From assembly GCF_000384415.1 (NCBI RefSeq), contig NZ_ARVU01000001.1:372001-436000 (forward strand): a stretch of 64,000 nt of DNA. Reading direction: 5' to 3'. Numbering within the stretch: position 1 is the first letter of the stretch; each line of letters opens with the position of its first letter. Below, in pieces: positions 46,425-55,156 of the stretch. Under the pieces are notes generated by a model. It made no database searches. It was not told the DNA's origin and worked only from the letters and a program-made list of their open reading frames with translations. The translations under genes were made by a program, and so were the position numbers. This DNA is from Cycloclasticus pugetii PS-1. Lineage in GTDB: Bacteria; Pseudomonadota; Gammaproteobacteria; Methylococcales; Cycloclasticaceae.

Positions 46425-48158
46425 ATGTCAGGCTCATCACTGGGTAGAGTATCGTTCATCGTGCTGCGCCATATGCGCACACCGATTATTATTTTTATAT
46501 CTGTGTATGCTTTGTGCATTTTAGGGATGGTGTTAGTGCCCGGTCTGCCGGACGCAAATGGCCAAACGACGTATATGTCATTTTTCCATGCGTATTATTT
46601 CCTTGCGTATACCGCTACAACAACAGGGTTTGGGGAATTACCTAGGCCCTTTAGTGATGCACAAAGAATATGGGCAATTTGCTGCTTATATATTAGTGTT
46701 ATTACTTGGCTGTATACGGTTGGGAAAATAATTTCTTTATTAAAGAATCCCTATCTATATTCGGCTTTTGCTGAAGAGAAGTTTATACGAGCGGTTAGAA
46801 AAAAAAGCAGAGATTATTATTTGGTGTGTGGCTTTGGAGATACAGGCAGTCTCTTATTGCGTGGTTTGACCAATGCAGGCTTTTCCGCGGTTGTTTTAGA
46901 GTTGGACAATGAACGTATTAAAGCGCTCGATTTGCGTAACTATAAATCCAAGGTATTGGGGCTTTGCGCAGACGCAACGGTACCGCGCTATTTGCTAGAT
47001 GCTGGTATTGAAAGGGATAAGTGTATCGGTGTCTTAATTTTGTCCAATGATGAAGAAGCTAATTTAAAAGTAGCTGTGTCGGCGAGAATATTAAGGCCTG
47101 ATATTAAAATTATTTGTCGTTCAACCTCCGCAGAAAATGAGAGTGAAATTTTAGCCATTGGTGGGGACACGCATGTTGTTGATCCATTTCGTGTTTTTGC
47201 AAGTTACCTCAGCTTAATCATTTATAACCCCACCGTACATACATTGAATGAATGGATGTCAGGAGAGCCAGGGGCAACATTGGATCGCAATATTTGCCCA
47301 CTGAAAGCAGGTCGGTGGATTTTGTGTGGGCATGGTCGGATGGGGCAAATTGTTTATAAGAAACTCTGTGAAAAAGGGATTGATCTGACGGTAGTCGAAC
47401 CACTGGTTGAAAATGTTGAGGAGATTGCCGATCACGCTGTCTTAGGAAGAGCAAACTTAGAAAACTTAAATAAAGCAGGGTTGAAGGGCTGTGTGGGTTT
47501 AGTCGCCGGTACAGACAACGATACGTTCAACTTAAGCATGGTACATCAAGCGAATAGGGAAAACCCATCGCTGTTTTCTATCGTCAGGCAAAACAGACAT
47601 GTTAACGAAGTGCTGTTTAAAAAAGCAGATGTAGACTATATTTTGCAACCCAGTTTAGTCATCGCTCGAATGGTTTTATTTATGCTGATGGCGCCATTAT
47701 TGAAATCCTTTTTTGCACACCTTAGGTTATTGTATGAGAATGACCCCTCAAAACTTGCAGATATAACCAATAGACTCGCAATAGAGGTAGGCGGCAATTT
47801 TCCAGCCATCAGGACGTATATTCTTGATAAGAAAACAGCCCCTGCGGTGTGTGCCAAGCTATCAAATAATGGCGAGGTTAGTTTAGGTGATATTTACAAA
47901 AAACCATCGAACAGAGAAAATGCGTTAAAAATGGTTCCGTTGGTTCTTCGTCGGGGGAAGGTGATTAAAGTATTACCTGCCAATGATTTGCAGTTAAGAG
48001 TGAATGATGAAATATTATTTTGTATGCAGCCAAAAGAAAAAATATTTCTAGAGTCTAACTTGTCCAATAGATATACCCTAGAGTACTTGTTAACAGGGAA
48101 AGATCCAGCGCGAGGTTATTTGTTTAAATGGCTGGAAAGAAAAAACATAGTGAGTTAA
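46425..48158 (+). CDS. Two-TM potassium channel with two RCK (TrkA-N/C) domains
   Basis: 577 residues. TM1 (about 20-38), a pore loop with the selectivity-filter-like TATTTGFGE (63-71), and TM2 (82-103). An RCK1 domain starts at DYYLVCGFGDTGSLLLRG (NAD-type GxGxxG variant), RCK2 at RWILCGHGRMGQIVYKK, and a TrkA-C-like C-terminus follows (about 505-550). It resembles MthK/Kch-type ligand-gated K+ channels. GFG replaces GYG in the filter, a known variation. Confidence 0.88.
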   Translation: MSGSSLGRVSFIVLRHMRTPIIIFISVYALCILGMVLVPGLPDANGQTTYMSFFHAYYFLAYTATTTGFGELPRPFSDAQRIWAICCLYISVITWLYTVGKIISLLKNPYLYSAFAEEKFIRAVRKKSRDYYLVCGFGDTGSLLLRGLTNAGFSAVVLELDNERIKALDLRNYKSKVLGLCADATVPRYLLDAGIERDKCIGVLILSNDEEANLKVAVSARILRPDIKIICRSTSAENESEILAIGGDTHVVDPFRVFASYLSLIIYNPTVHTLNEWMSGEPGATLDRNICPLKAGRWILCGHGRMGQIVYKKLCEKGIDLTVVEPLVENVEEIADHAVLGRANLENLNKAGLKGCVGLVAGTDNDTFNLSMVHQANRENPSLFSIVRQNRHVNEVLFKKADVDYILQPSLVIARMVLFMLMAPLLKSFFAHLRLLYENDPSKLADITNRLAIEVGGNFPAIRTYILDKKTAPAVCAKLSNNGEVSLGDIYKKPSNRENALKMVPLVLRRGKVIKVLPANDLQLRVNDEILFCMQPKEKIFLESNLSNRYTLEYLLTGKDPARGYLFKWLERKNIVS

Positions 48159-48190
48159 ACGTGTTTATAGTATAAAGATAGTAGCCCTGC

Positions 48191-49057
48191 TCAAACGATA
48201 AAGCTGTTTGGTTCGGCTTTATCAAGCCATTGTTCAATTGAATGAATATCAGCATCATTCATGAGTGCTGGAGAGTGGGCTGTATTCGGTATTTCTAAAA
48301 ACTCAGCGTTAGGGTGTTGTTCAAGCATTTGTTCAGTTGTTGAGCGTGCTAACAGGTCAGAGTTTTCGCCGCGAATAATCAAGGCTCGCTGCTGAATATT
48401 ATTCCATATAGGCCATAAATCGATATCCTCAATGGGCTGATGGTTAAAGGCGAGAGAAATATCGGGGTCATAATTAAGCGTTATTTGCCCATTATCTAAT
48501 TTCTTTTGCCCATAACGTAACAAATGCTTCCATTGTTCATCGCTTAGGTCTCCAAAGCCAGCGTAGGTGGTTCGCATATAGTTCTCAAGCTCTTGGGCTG
48601 TATCATAATAAGGTAGTTTGCCAACATAGTTAGCGATACGAATTAAGGCGGCCTTAGGGATAAACGGGCCAACATCATTGAGGATTAACGATTTAATGGG
48701 TGAGTTTTCCAACGAGGCGAGCATCATGCCTAATAGGCCACCCATTGAGGTGCCTAGCCAATCAATTTTGTTGGCACCTGTTCGAGCAATAATCATTAAA
48801 GCATCTACGATATATTGTTTGTAATCATAGGCTGATTTATCGTTTAACCAATCACTTTCACCACGGCCGGGTAAATCAAAACAGATGACTCTACGTTCAG
48901 TAGATAGTTTATTAGCCAGTGCATCAAAATCATGCTTGTTACGTGTTAAACCATGCGAACAAACAAGAATATTAGGGTTATCTTTGTTACCCCAATCGGT
49001 GTAAGCAAGGTGGTGTAAGCCTTCAGTGGAACAGCTAGTAAGGTATTGAGTTTTCAT
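48191..49057 (-). CDS. Alpha/beta hydrolase
   Basis: 288 residues with the hydrolase fold: oxyanion region CSHGLTRNKHDF, nucleophile elbow WLGTSMGGLLG (Ser), acid in IIRGENSDLLA and histidine in NTAHSPALM. The CFDLPGRGESDW strand is typical of lipase/esterase-like enzymes. ATG 49057 (MKTQYLT) is preferred; an in-frame ATG lies at 49087. Substrate unknown. Its neighbours (PHA synthase, thiolase) allow an acyl-ester role but do not prove one. Confidence 0.83.
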   Translation of the reverse strand: MKTQYLTSCSTEGLHHLAYTDWGNKDNPNILVCSHGLTRNKHDFDALANKLSTERRVICFDLPGRGESDWLNDKSAYDYKQYIVDALMIIARTGANKIDWLGTSMGGLLGMMLASLENSPIKSLILNDVGPFIPKAALIRIANYVGKLPYYDTAQELENYMRTTYAGFGDLSDEQWKHLLRYGQKKLDNGQITLNYDPDISLAFNHQPIEDIDLWPIWNNIQQRALIIRGENSDLLARSTTEQMLEQHPNAEFLEIPNTAHSPALMNDADIHSIEQWLDKAEPNSFIV

Positions 49058-49139
49058 GTTATTTGATGATTTATTGTTGCGATGCATCTATAATCGAACT
49101 GTTGTTTTATAAAGCATAACCTAAAATTTGGAGAGAAGC

Positions 49140-50327
49140 ATGAGTGAAGTAAGAGAGGTTGTCGTACTAAGCGCTGTCAGAACTGCGATTGGTGATTTTG
49201 GTGGAAGTTTAAAAACCGTAGAGCCGAGCACCTTAGCGGCCATTACGCTCAAGGAAAGTGTTGCCAGATCAGGTATTGAACCTGCAGAGGTTGGTATGGT
49301 GGTGATGGGTACGGTTGTTCCTGAAGAAGAGAGGGCGCCTTATACTGCTCGTATTGCACAAATTGAAGCGGGTATTCCTTGTGAAACATCTTGTGTTGCG
49401 GTCAACAGGCTCTGTGGCAGTGGTATGCAAGCTATTGTGGATGCTGCGCAAGGGATTATGCTAGGTGATTATGACGTTGCCATTGGTGCCGGTGTTGAAT
49501 CAATGAGTAACTCCTTGTACGCCTTACCTGGCGCTCGTTGGGGGCAAAAAATGGGTGCTGGTCAAATGATTGATTTAATGATCTCCGCATTAACTGATCC
49601 ATTTGGAACAGGTCATATGGGGATGACGGCTGAAAACTTAGCAGATAAATACAATATTTCTCGAGAAGACCAAGACGCATTAGCCGTAACGAGTCATCAA
49701 AATGCAGCGCGTGCACAAGCAGAAGGTCGTTTTGATAGTCAAATTGTTCCAGTAGAAATTAAAACGCGTAAGGGTGTGACGGTCTTTGATAAAGACGAGC
49801 ATGTTCGTCCTGATATCAGCGTTGAGAAGTTATCTGGTATGCGCCCAGCCTTTAAGAAAGACGGTAGCATCACAGCGGGTAATGCATCGGGCATTAACGA
49901 TGCGTCGTCTGCAATGGTATTGATGGCTAAAGAGGCAGCAGAAGCGCGTGGTTTAAAACCGATGGCAAAATTAGTGGCTTACTCCCATGCTGGTGTTGAA
50001 CCAGAAATTATGGGGATTGGCCCTGTACCTGCTGTTGAGAAAATTTTAGCGGCAACAGGTTTGACGATTGGCGATATTGATGTGTTTGAGGTGAATGAAG
50101 CGTTTGCTGCCCAGGCGTTAAGCGTTTGTCGAGAACTTGACCTTCCAATGGATAAGGTGAATGTTAACGGAAGTGGGATTTCATTAGGTCACCCAATCGG
50201 GGCATCTGCAAATATTATTGTTGTAAAAGCACTGCATGAATTAGAGCGTGTTCAAGGCAAATACGCATTGGCTACTTTGTGTATTGGTGGTGGGCAAGGT
50301 ATTGCGACTCTTTGGGAACGCATGTAG
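49140..50327 (+). CDS. Acetyl-CoA C-acetyltransferase (thiolase)
   Basis: 395-residue thiolase. Nucleophile Cys92 in VNRLCGSGMQA, VNEAFAAQALSV, the GSGISLGHPIGAS histidine motif and LCIGGGQG with the second cysteine are all present. It condenses two acetyl-CoA (PHB synthesis, as PhaA) or cleaves 3-ketoacyl-CoA. GGAGAG just before ATG 49140 decides the start over the upstream in-frame TTG 49128. phaC lies 3.5 kb away, so a biosynthetic role is likely but not certain. Confidence 0.92.
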   Translation: MSEVREVVVLSAVRTAIGDFGGSLKTVEPSTLAAITLKESVARSGIEPAEVGMVVMGTVVPEEERAPYTARIAQIEAGIPCETSCVAVNRLCGSGMQAIVDAAQGIMLGDYDVAIGAGVESMSNSLYALPGARWGQKMGAGQMIDLMISALTDPFGTGHMGMTAENLADKYNISREDQDALAVTSHQNAARAQAEGRFDSQIVPVEIKTRKGVTVFDKDEHVRPDISVEKLSGMRPAFKKDGSITAGNASGINDASSAMVLMAKEAAEARGLKPMAKLVAYSHAGVEPEIMGIGPVPAVEKILAATGLTIGDIDVFEVNEAFAAQALSVCRELDLPMDKVNVNGSGISLGHPIGASANIIVVKALHELERVQGKYALATLCIGGGQGIATLWERM

Positions 50328-50342
50328 TTTAATAGCGTTAGA

Positions 50343-50377
50343 CATAAAAAAACGGGCTCTAAGCCCGTTTTTTTATG
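50343..50377. terminator. Bidirectional terminator between thiolase and ispH
   Basis: A perfect 16-bp inverted repeat (50343-50358 with 50362-50377), core CGGGCT/AGCCCG, loop CTA. Seven As on one side and seven Ts on the other allow termination from both convergent genes. Confidence 0.92.
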
Positions 50378-50391
50378 CTCTAAAAAGAACA

Positions 50392-51329
50392 TTATTTTTG
50401 TAGAGCTTTAGGTAAGGAAAATGTTACTTTTTCTTGAATACCAGGGGTTTCAAGAGCTGTTTCACCACCCCAGCATTTAAGTTGATCGATGACTCGTTGA
50501 ACGAGTTCTTCAGGTGCGGAGGCTCCCGCTGTTACGCCGATACTGTGTACGCCTTCTAGCCAACGCTTATCAATATCCCTGAGCCATCAATCAGGTAAGC
50601 AGGCTTGCCAAGTTTTTCAGCAATTTCGCGAAGCCTGTTTGAGTTTGAACTATTCGGTGAGCCAACGACTAATACTAAATCTGATTTTTCGGCGAGTTCT
50701 TTGACCGCATCTTGGCGGTTTTGTGTGGCATAACAAATATCGCTTTTTTTAGGACCAGTAATATGTGGGAATTTATCACGTAAAGCATCAATAATTGAAC
50801 TGGTATCATCCATTGAAAGGGTTGTCTGTGTCACATAGGAAAGCCCTTTATTTGCTGGTATTTCTAATGACTCTACATCCTCAGGGGATTCTACGAGGAT
50901 AATTCGAACATCTGGGTTTTGTTGTTCATAGCGTCCCATTGTGCCTTCTACTTCTGGATGGCCTTTGTGTCCAATGAGGATAACGCAACGGCCTTTTTTT
51001 GCATTACTAACAACTTCCATATGGACTTTAGTTACCAAGGGGCAGGTCGCATCAAAAACATTTAATTGACGGCGTTTTGCTTCGTCTTCTACTGCTTTAG
51101 AGACGCCGTGAGCGCTAAAGATAACAGTTGAGTCATCGGGGACTTCGTTAAGCTCTTCAACAAAAATGGCGCCTCTTTTCTTTAAATTCTCTACCACAAA
51201 ACGGTTATGTACGACTTCGTGTCGAACGTATATGGGTGAACCGAGTAATTCAAGTGAGCGCTCGACGATCTCAATGGCACGGTCAACACCGGCGCAGAAA
51301 CCACGAGGATTAGCTAAAAATATTTGCAT
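50392..51329 (-). pseudogene. ispH: 4-hydroxy-3-methylbut-2-enyl diphosphate reductase IspH, frameshifted
   Basis: Fe-S enzyme of the last MEP step to IPP/DMAPP. The first 250 residues are intact, with Fe-S cysteines in [21 protein letters not shown] and SDICYATQ. Near 50577-50580 the frame breaks: the uninterrupted reading stops at 50556 after GSGILISVG. The next frame continues [20 protein letters not shown] and on to a stop at 50392. Adding one base (for example GAGGAT for GGGAT) restores 312 residues, the normal length. The lost part includes the substrate-binding serine of TAGASAPE. Since ispH is usually essential, an assembly error is a real possibility. Confidence 0.85.
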
Positions 51330-51896
51330 TTACTGCTTACCTTTTTCTGGTTGGCGATTTTTATCCCAGAGGATTTCTGATTGGCCGTCTTGGCGGGCCA
51401 GTACTCGGCATAAAACGAATAATAAATCGGATAGTCTGTTGAGGTATTTTATAACGGGTGGATTGATTTTTTCTTCTCGCATTAGGCGCACAACAATTCG
51501 CTCAGATCGCCTGCATACGGTTCTTGCAATATGGCAGCTTGCTGCTGCGAGATTACCACCGGGTAAAATAAACTCTTTTAAGGCGGGTAGTGTTGCATTA
51601 TGTTCGTCTAGAACTTTTTCGAGCAAATCCGTGTGGCTGTCGTTGATAGCGCTATAGCCTGGCACGCATAATTCGCTGCCTAGGTCAAAAAGATCGTGTT
51701 GTATGTCCAGCAGTTGATCGGCTATCTTTTTTTCTATGCCGAAGGCAATCACTAGGCCAATTTGACTGTTCAATTCGTCAACAGTGCCATATGCCTCAAC
51801 ACGTAGTGAGTCTTTATCTACCCGAGTACCATCGCCTAAGCCAGTGGTGCCAGCATCACCAGTTCGGGTGTAAATTTTAGAAAGCCGATGTCCCAT
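51330..51896 (-). CDS. PduO-type cob(I)alamin adenosyltransferase
   Basis: 188-residue ATR. KIYTRTGDAGTTGLGDGTRV is the ATP-binding motif; VEAYGTVDELNSQIG, FILPGGN and CRRSERIVVRL, with the active-site RRxER, complete the family set. It adds the 5'-deoxyadenosyl group to cob(I)alamin. The ATG is directly followed downstream by ispH (stop and start adjacent), so the two are cotranscribed. The B12 user is not in this window. Confidence 0.93.
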   Translation of the reverse strand: MGHRLSKIYTRTGDAGTTGLGDGTRVDKDSLRVEAYGTVDELNSQIGLVIAFGIEKKIADQLLDIQHDLFDLGSELCVPGYSAINDSHTDLLEKVLDEHNATLPALKEFILPGGNLAAASCHIARTVCRRSERIVVRLMREEKINPPVIKYLNRLSDLLFVLCRVLARQDGQSEILWDKNRQPEKGKQ

Positions 51897-51899
51897 AAA

Positions 51900-52379
51900 T
51901 TAAAGTAGAGCCTTTTTTGAAAGAATAATGCCATCCTCGTCTGCATAAAGGTAGTGGCCAGGGTTAAAAGTGACGCCAGCAAAGGTGACAGGAATGTTTT
52001 TATCTCCCCAGCCCTTTTTAATACTTTTTAGAGGGTTGGTTTGTAATGCACGTACTCCAATAGGCATTTTATTTATATCAACGGAATCTCGAATGCAGCC
52101 ATAGATAATGACACCACTCCAGCCATTTTGGTGCCCCATTTCAGCAAGCATGTCGCCAAGCAAAGCGCAACGTAAAGAACCCCCACCATCTACGACTAAA
52201 ACATCGCCGTTTACTTTTTGGGATAGCATTTCACGAACGAATACATTGTCTTCGAAGATTTTTACCGTTTGAATAGTGCCATTAAAGGTTTTATGACCAC
52301 CAAAAGACTGAAACATGGGGGTCGCAATCTGCAGGTTATCTGAATAGTCATCACATAGGTCTGCTGTTTTAAAAGTCAT
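51900..52379 (-). CDS. rraA: RraA family protein (aldolase-like or RNase E regulator)
   Basis: 158-residue RraA-fold protein. MTFKTADLCDDYSDNLQI and FGGHKTFNGTIQTVKIFEDN resemble Escherichia coli RraA, an inhibitor of RNase E. The D-x20-R-D motif of 4-hydroxy-4-methyl-2-oxoglutarate aldolases is intact here (GDMLAEM to GCIRD), whereas Escherichia coli RraA lacks the final D. Either function is possible. ATG 52379 fits the family start; an in-frame ATG at 52412 is less likely. Three bases before the adenosyltransferase. Confidence 0.85.
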   Translation of the reverse strand: MTFKTADLCDDYSDNLQIATPMFQSFGGHKTFNGTIQTVKIFEDNVFVREMLSQKVNGDVLVVDGGGSLRCALLGDMLAEMGHQNGWSGVIIYGCIRDSVDINKMPIGVRALQTNPLKSIKKGWGDKNIPVTFAGVTFNPGHYLYADEDGIILSKKALL

Positions 52380-52646
52380 GATTTTTAACTCGTAGAGTAT
52401 ACTTTTAAGCATTATAAACCAGTTCTTTTTATCAGCAGAGATACTTTGTATCGAGTGTGATAAATATGAGGGGCTCTTTTTGGAGAAAGCACATGAAAGC
52501 TAAATGATTAGGTTATGATATTTGACTAAGAGTGTTTTTTATACGAATGGGTATAGCAATGCAGTTAACAATAGATTCGTTAAGCGTAAAAGAAAGGAAA
52601 ACACAGAAATTGAAAGGGGGGTATTTTGTCGCGTTGAACAGACAGG

Positions 52647-53078
52647 CTAATGCCTATGTTGTACCCAATTACTAGACCGACGGTCTGAATGTGAACGTCG
52701 ATCTGATACTTCTTCAAACCTAATACTGCCACGGCGGTCATTAGTTCTGCGGCGCTGATAAACGGGCCTTCTTTTTTCGACTAAACCCACATGTTTACAA
52801 TGGCATATTTTTTTTGAGCAGTCGTCTAACGGCAAGGCGGGAACGCTATTGATAGGGAAGTGCTTTTTACGAAGGGCTAGAACAGAGGTGCAGCAATTTT
52901 TTTCATCGCGGGGTTCAATATAAAAACCCCAGTATTTTTTTGAATCAATCATTGATTGAATTCGCTGTTGTTGACGTTCTGTCGAGGTGTTTGCTTTTGA
53001 AGAGGTGTGTGGTGTTTTCTTTTTGTAGTAAACGAGTGCTAACACCACTAATGTAAGAAGAATGAAAGCTAATAACAT
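52647..53078 (-). CDS. Conserved membrane-anchored CxC/DRR protein
   Basis: 143 residues: an N-terminal membrane segment (about 2-18), a lysine-rich linker, then a compact domain with KNCCTSVLALRKKHFP, LPLDDCSKKICHCKHVG and a tail of repeated DRR (NDRRGSIRFEEVSDRRSHSD). The pattern of cysteines and DRR resembles an unnamed family of small proteobacterial proteins that I recall; I can assign no function. Four or more cysteines suggest a metal site. The 234-base gap after it (52413-52646) holds little beyond a possible short plus-strand frame. Confidence 0.65.
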   Translation of the reverse strand: MLLAFILLTLVVLALVYYKKKTPHTSSKANTSTERQQQRIQSMIDSKKYWGFYIEPRDEKNCCTSVLALRKKHFPINSVPALPLDDCSKKICHCKHVGLVEKRRPVYQRRRTNDRRGSIRFEEVSDRRSHSDRRSSNWVQHRH

Positions 53079-53162
53079 AGGCGAAGCCCCGTTAACTAAA
53101 GAGGTACAATTATATGATCTTTAATGGAGAGTGCAAATTTTTAAAATACTTTGCATAGTAAT

Positions 53163-53924
53163 ATGAAATTAATCAGGATTATATTGTTATTACTGATCCT
53201 TTTTTTTGTCGCTTTTTATAGCAAATTGCAACGTCTTGATACCATGGCTTGGATTAAACCATTAGAGGTATCTATTTACCCTATTAATGCTGGCGGGGAC
53301 GTATTAACAGGTCAATATATTAATGCCTTAACGGCTCAAGACTTTCTCAGTCTAAATCAGTTTTTCAAGGTGCAATGGGCGACATATAGGGAATTTGATG
53401 CGGACCCTATCGTTATCACACTAAAGCCAGAAATCATGCAGCAACCACCCTTTCCACCAACAGATGGTAATATATTAAAGGTGATTTTCTGGAGTCTACG
53501 CTTACGGTTTTGGTCATACCAACAGGCTGTCGATAGTCATAGAAACACAGTGAATATTTTTGTGCGTTATCATCCAGTCAATGCTAATCAGCCGTTAGCA
53601 CATTCGTTGGGTTTGCAAAAAGGTTTGATTGGCGTGGTCAATGCGTATGCTTCAGCTGAGTATGATGAGCAGAATAATTTGGTTATTGCACATGAGTTAT
53701 TGCATACAGTGGGCGCGTCGGATAAATATAGTTTAACAACGGGGCAGCCGAGTTACCCAAGTGGTTTTGCATCACCTAATCTGCGCTATCGTCAGTCAAA
53801 GGCCGAGATAATGGCGGGTAAGATTCCAATCAATGAAGACGAGTCAATTATGCCAGAGTCGTTAAAACAATCTGTGATAGGTGTAGAAACAGCGAGAGAG
53901 ATAGGGTGGATTAACGCTAATTGA
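53163..53924 (+). CDS. Membrane-anchored putative zinc metalloprotease (HExxHxxGxxD)
   Basis: 253 residues: a single N-terminal membrane anchor or uncleaved signal (about 4-19) and an extracytoplasmic domain. HELLHTVGASDKYS at 177-190 is a zinc HExxHxxGxxD motif like that of metzincins that use Asp as third ligand. Met217 in KAEIMAGKIP is placed as a possible Met-turn. I do not recognise the family. ATG 53163 is chosen over an in-frame TTG at 53151. A stand-alone gene, divergent from the CxC/DRR protein. Confidence 0.65.
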   Translation: MKLIRIILLLLILFFVAFYSKLQRLDTMAWIKPLEVSIYPINAGGDVLTGQYINALTAQDFLSLNQFFKVQWATYREFDADPIVITLKPEIMQQPPFPPTDGNILKVIFWSLRLRFWSYQQAVDSHRNTVNIFVRYHPVNANQPLAHSLGLQKGLIGVVNAYASAEYDEQNNLVIAHELLHTVGASDKYSLTTGQPSYPSGFASPNLRYRQSKAEIMAGKIPINEDESIMPESLKQSVIGVETAREIGWINAN

Positions 53925-53996
53925 TGAGATAAATCATGGATTGATATAAGCCATTAATATAAGGTAATAGACAATTAGAATAAAAGGGGTTGTATT

Positions 53997-55040
53997 ATGT
54001 TTTTTCAAGAATTAAATAATATCAACTGTAAGACATATTTAATAGCGGACTTAGATGCTGGGCAGGCCGCTATCATTGACCCGGTTGATAGCTATATAGA
54101 TCGCTACCTTGCGATATTAGCCTATCACCGCCTTACATTAAAATTTGTCGCAGATACGCATACGCATGCCGACCATCGTTCAGCCTGTACAGCCCTTAGG
54201 CGATTAACGAACTGCCTTGTGATGATGCATGAGCTATCACCACAACCAACAGTAGATAAGCGCTATATTGATGGTGATGAGTTAACGGTTGGTAATATAC
54301 ATATTAAAGTGCTGCATACCCCCGGGCATACTCCAGATAGCGTTAGTTTCTATGTTAATGATGACAGGGTTTTAACGGGCGATGTTATTTTGATCCAAGG
54401 CACAGGGCGGTCAGATTTTGCTGGTGGAAATGCTGGTGATCAATATGACTCTATTACGGATAAAATTTTTACTCTGCCTGATAAAACCTTGTTATTCCCT
54501 GCGCATGATTACCGTGGCAATACAGAAACAACGGTTGGTTTAGAGAAGGCATCAAATCCGCGAATAGCGGGGAAAACGCGCGAGGAATATATCGAGATTA
54601 TGGATAATTTGAACCTGCCACTTCCTGAAAAAATTCAAGAAGTTTTACAGATCAACCAAAGCGAGGTCGATGATGACCTTATTAAATTTCCAATGATTGC
54701 AGAGTTAAATCAAGTATTACAAATGGAACCCGCCGCGGTAAAAAATCGACTCGAAGAAACAGCCGATAACTGCGTAATTATTGATGTAAGAGAGGACTCT
54801 GAGTTCACTGGTGAGCTTGGGCATATAGCCGGTAGTCGTTTAATTCCAATGCGCTCATTACCTAAAGTAATAGAAGACTTGGAGCCACTTAAAAAGAAAG
54901 AAGTTATCCTAGTGTGTCGGTCAGGCGCTAGAAGTACGACTGCAGCCGCCATTTTAAAAGGGCTGGGGTTTCATAATGTTAAGAATATGAAAGGTGGCAT
55001 GCTGGCGTGGAATAAGCTTGCGTTTCCAGTTGAGCGATAA
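53997..55040 (+). CDS. Persulfide dioxygenase-rhodanese fusion
   Basis: 347 residues. The metallo-beta-lactamase-fold domain (1-180) carries THTHADH (54-60), HTPGHT with His111, and GDVILIQGTGRSDF with Asp129, the iron ligands of ETHE1-type persulfide dioxygenases. The C-terminal rhodanese (about 235-345) has catalytic Cys307 in VCRSGARST. Fused proteins of this kind oxidise glutathione persulfide to sulfite, and the rhodanese half can form thiosulfate. Separate gene ending at a terminator shared with panD. Confidence 0.9.
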   Translation: MFFQELNNINCKTYLIADLDAGQAAIIDPVDSYIDRYLAILAYHRLTLKFVADTHTHADHRSACTALRRLTNCLVMMHELSPQPTVDKRYIDGDELTVGNIHIKVLHTPGHTPDSVSFYVNDDRVLTGDVILIQGTGRSDFAGGNAGDQYDSITDKIFTLPDKTLLFPAHDYRGNTETTVGLEKASNPRIAGKTREEYIEIMDNLNLPLPEKIQEVLQINQSEVDDDLIKFPMIAELNQVLQMEPAAVKNRLEETADNCVIIDVREDSEFTGELGHIAGSRLIPMRSLPKVIEDLEPLKKKEVILVCRSGARSTTAAAILKGLGFHNVKNMKGGMLAWNKLAFPVER

Positions 55041-55112
55041 CCGTTAAAGAACCTATTAAAAAGCAAATTGGTCGCTTATAGGCTTAAGTACAAGTTGTTT
55101 ATTAGGCATAAA

Positions 55113-55140
55113 AAAACCCGGTGAACTCTCACCGGGTTTT
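55113..55140. terminator. Bidirectional terminator
   Basis: AAAACCCGGTGA (55113-55124) pairs perfectly with TCACCGGGTTTT (55129-55140) around ACTC. It lies between the convergent persulfide dioxygenase and panD genes, with A- and T-runs on both sides. Confidence 0.92.
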
Positions 55141-55156
55141 GATTAATATGTTTGAA

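Noticed and set aside
51166-51657. 163-codon plus-strand frame opposite ispH and the cobalamin adenosyltransferase
   Set aside because: It crosses two well-identified minus-strand genes, has arginine/serine-rich antisense composition and shows no family motif.
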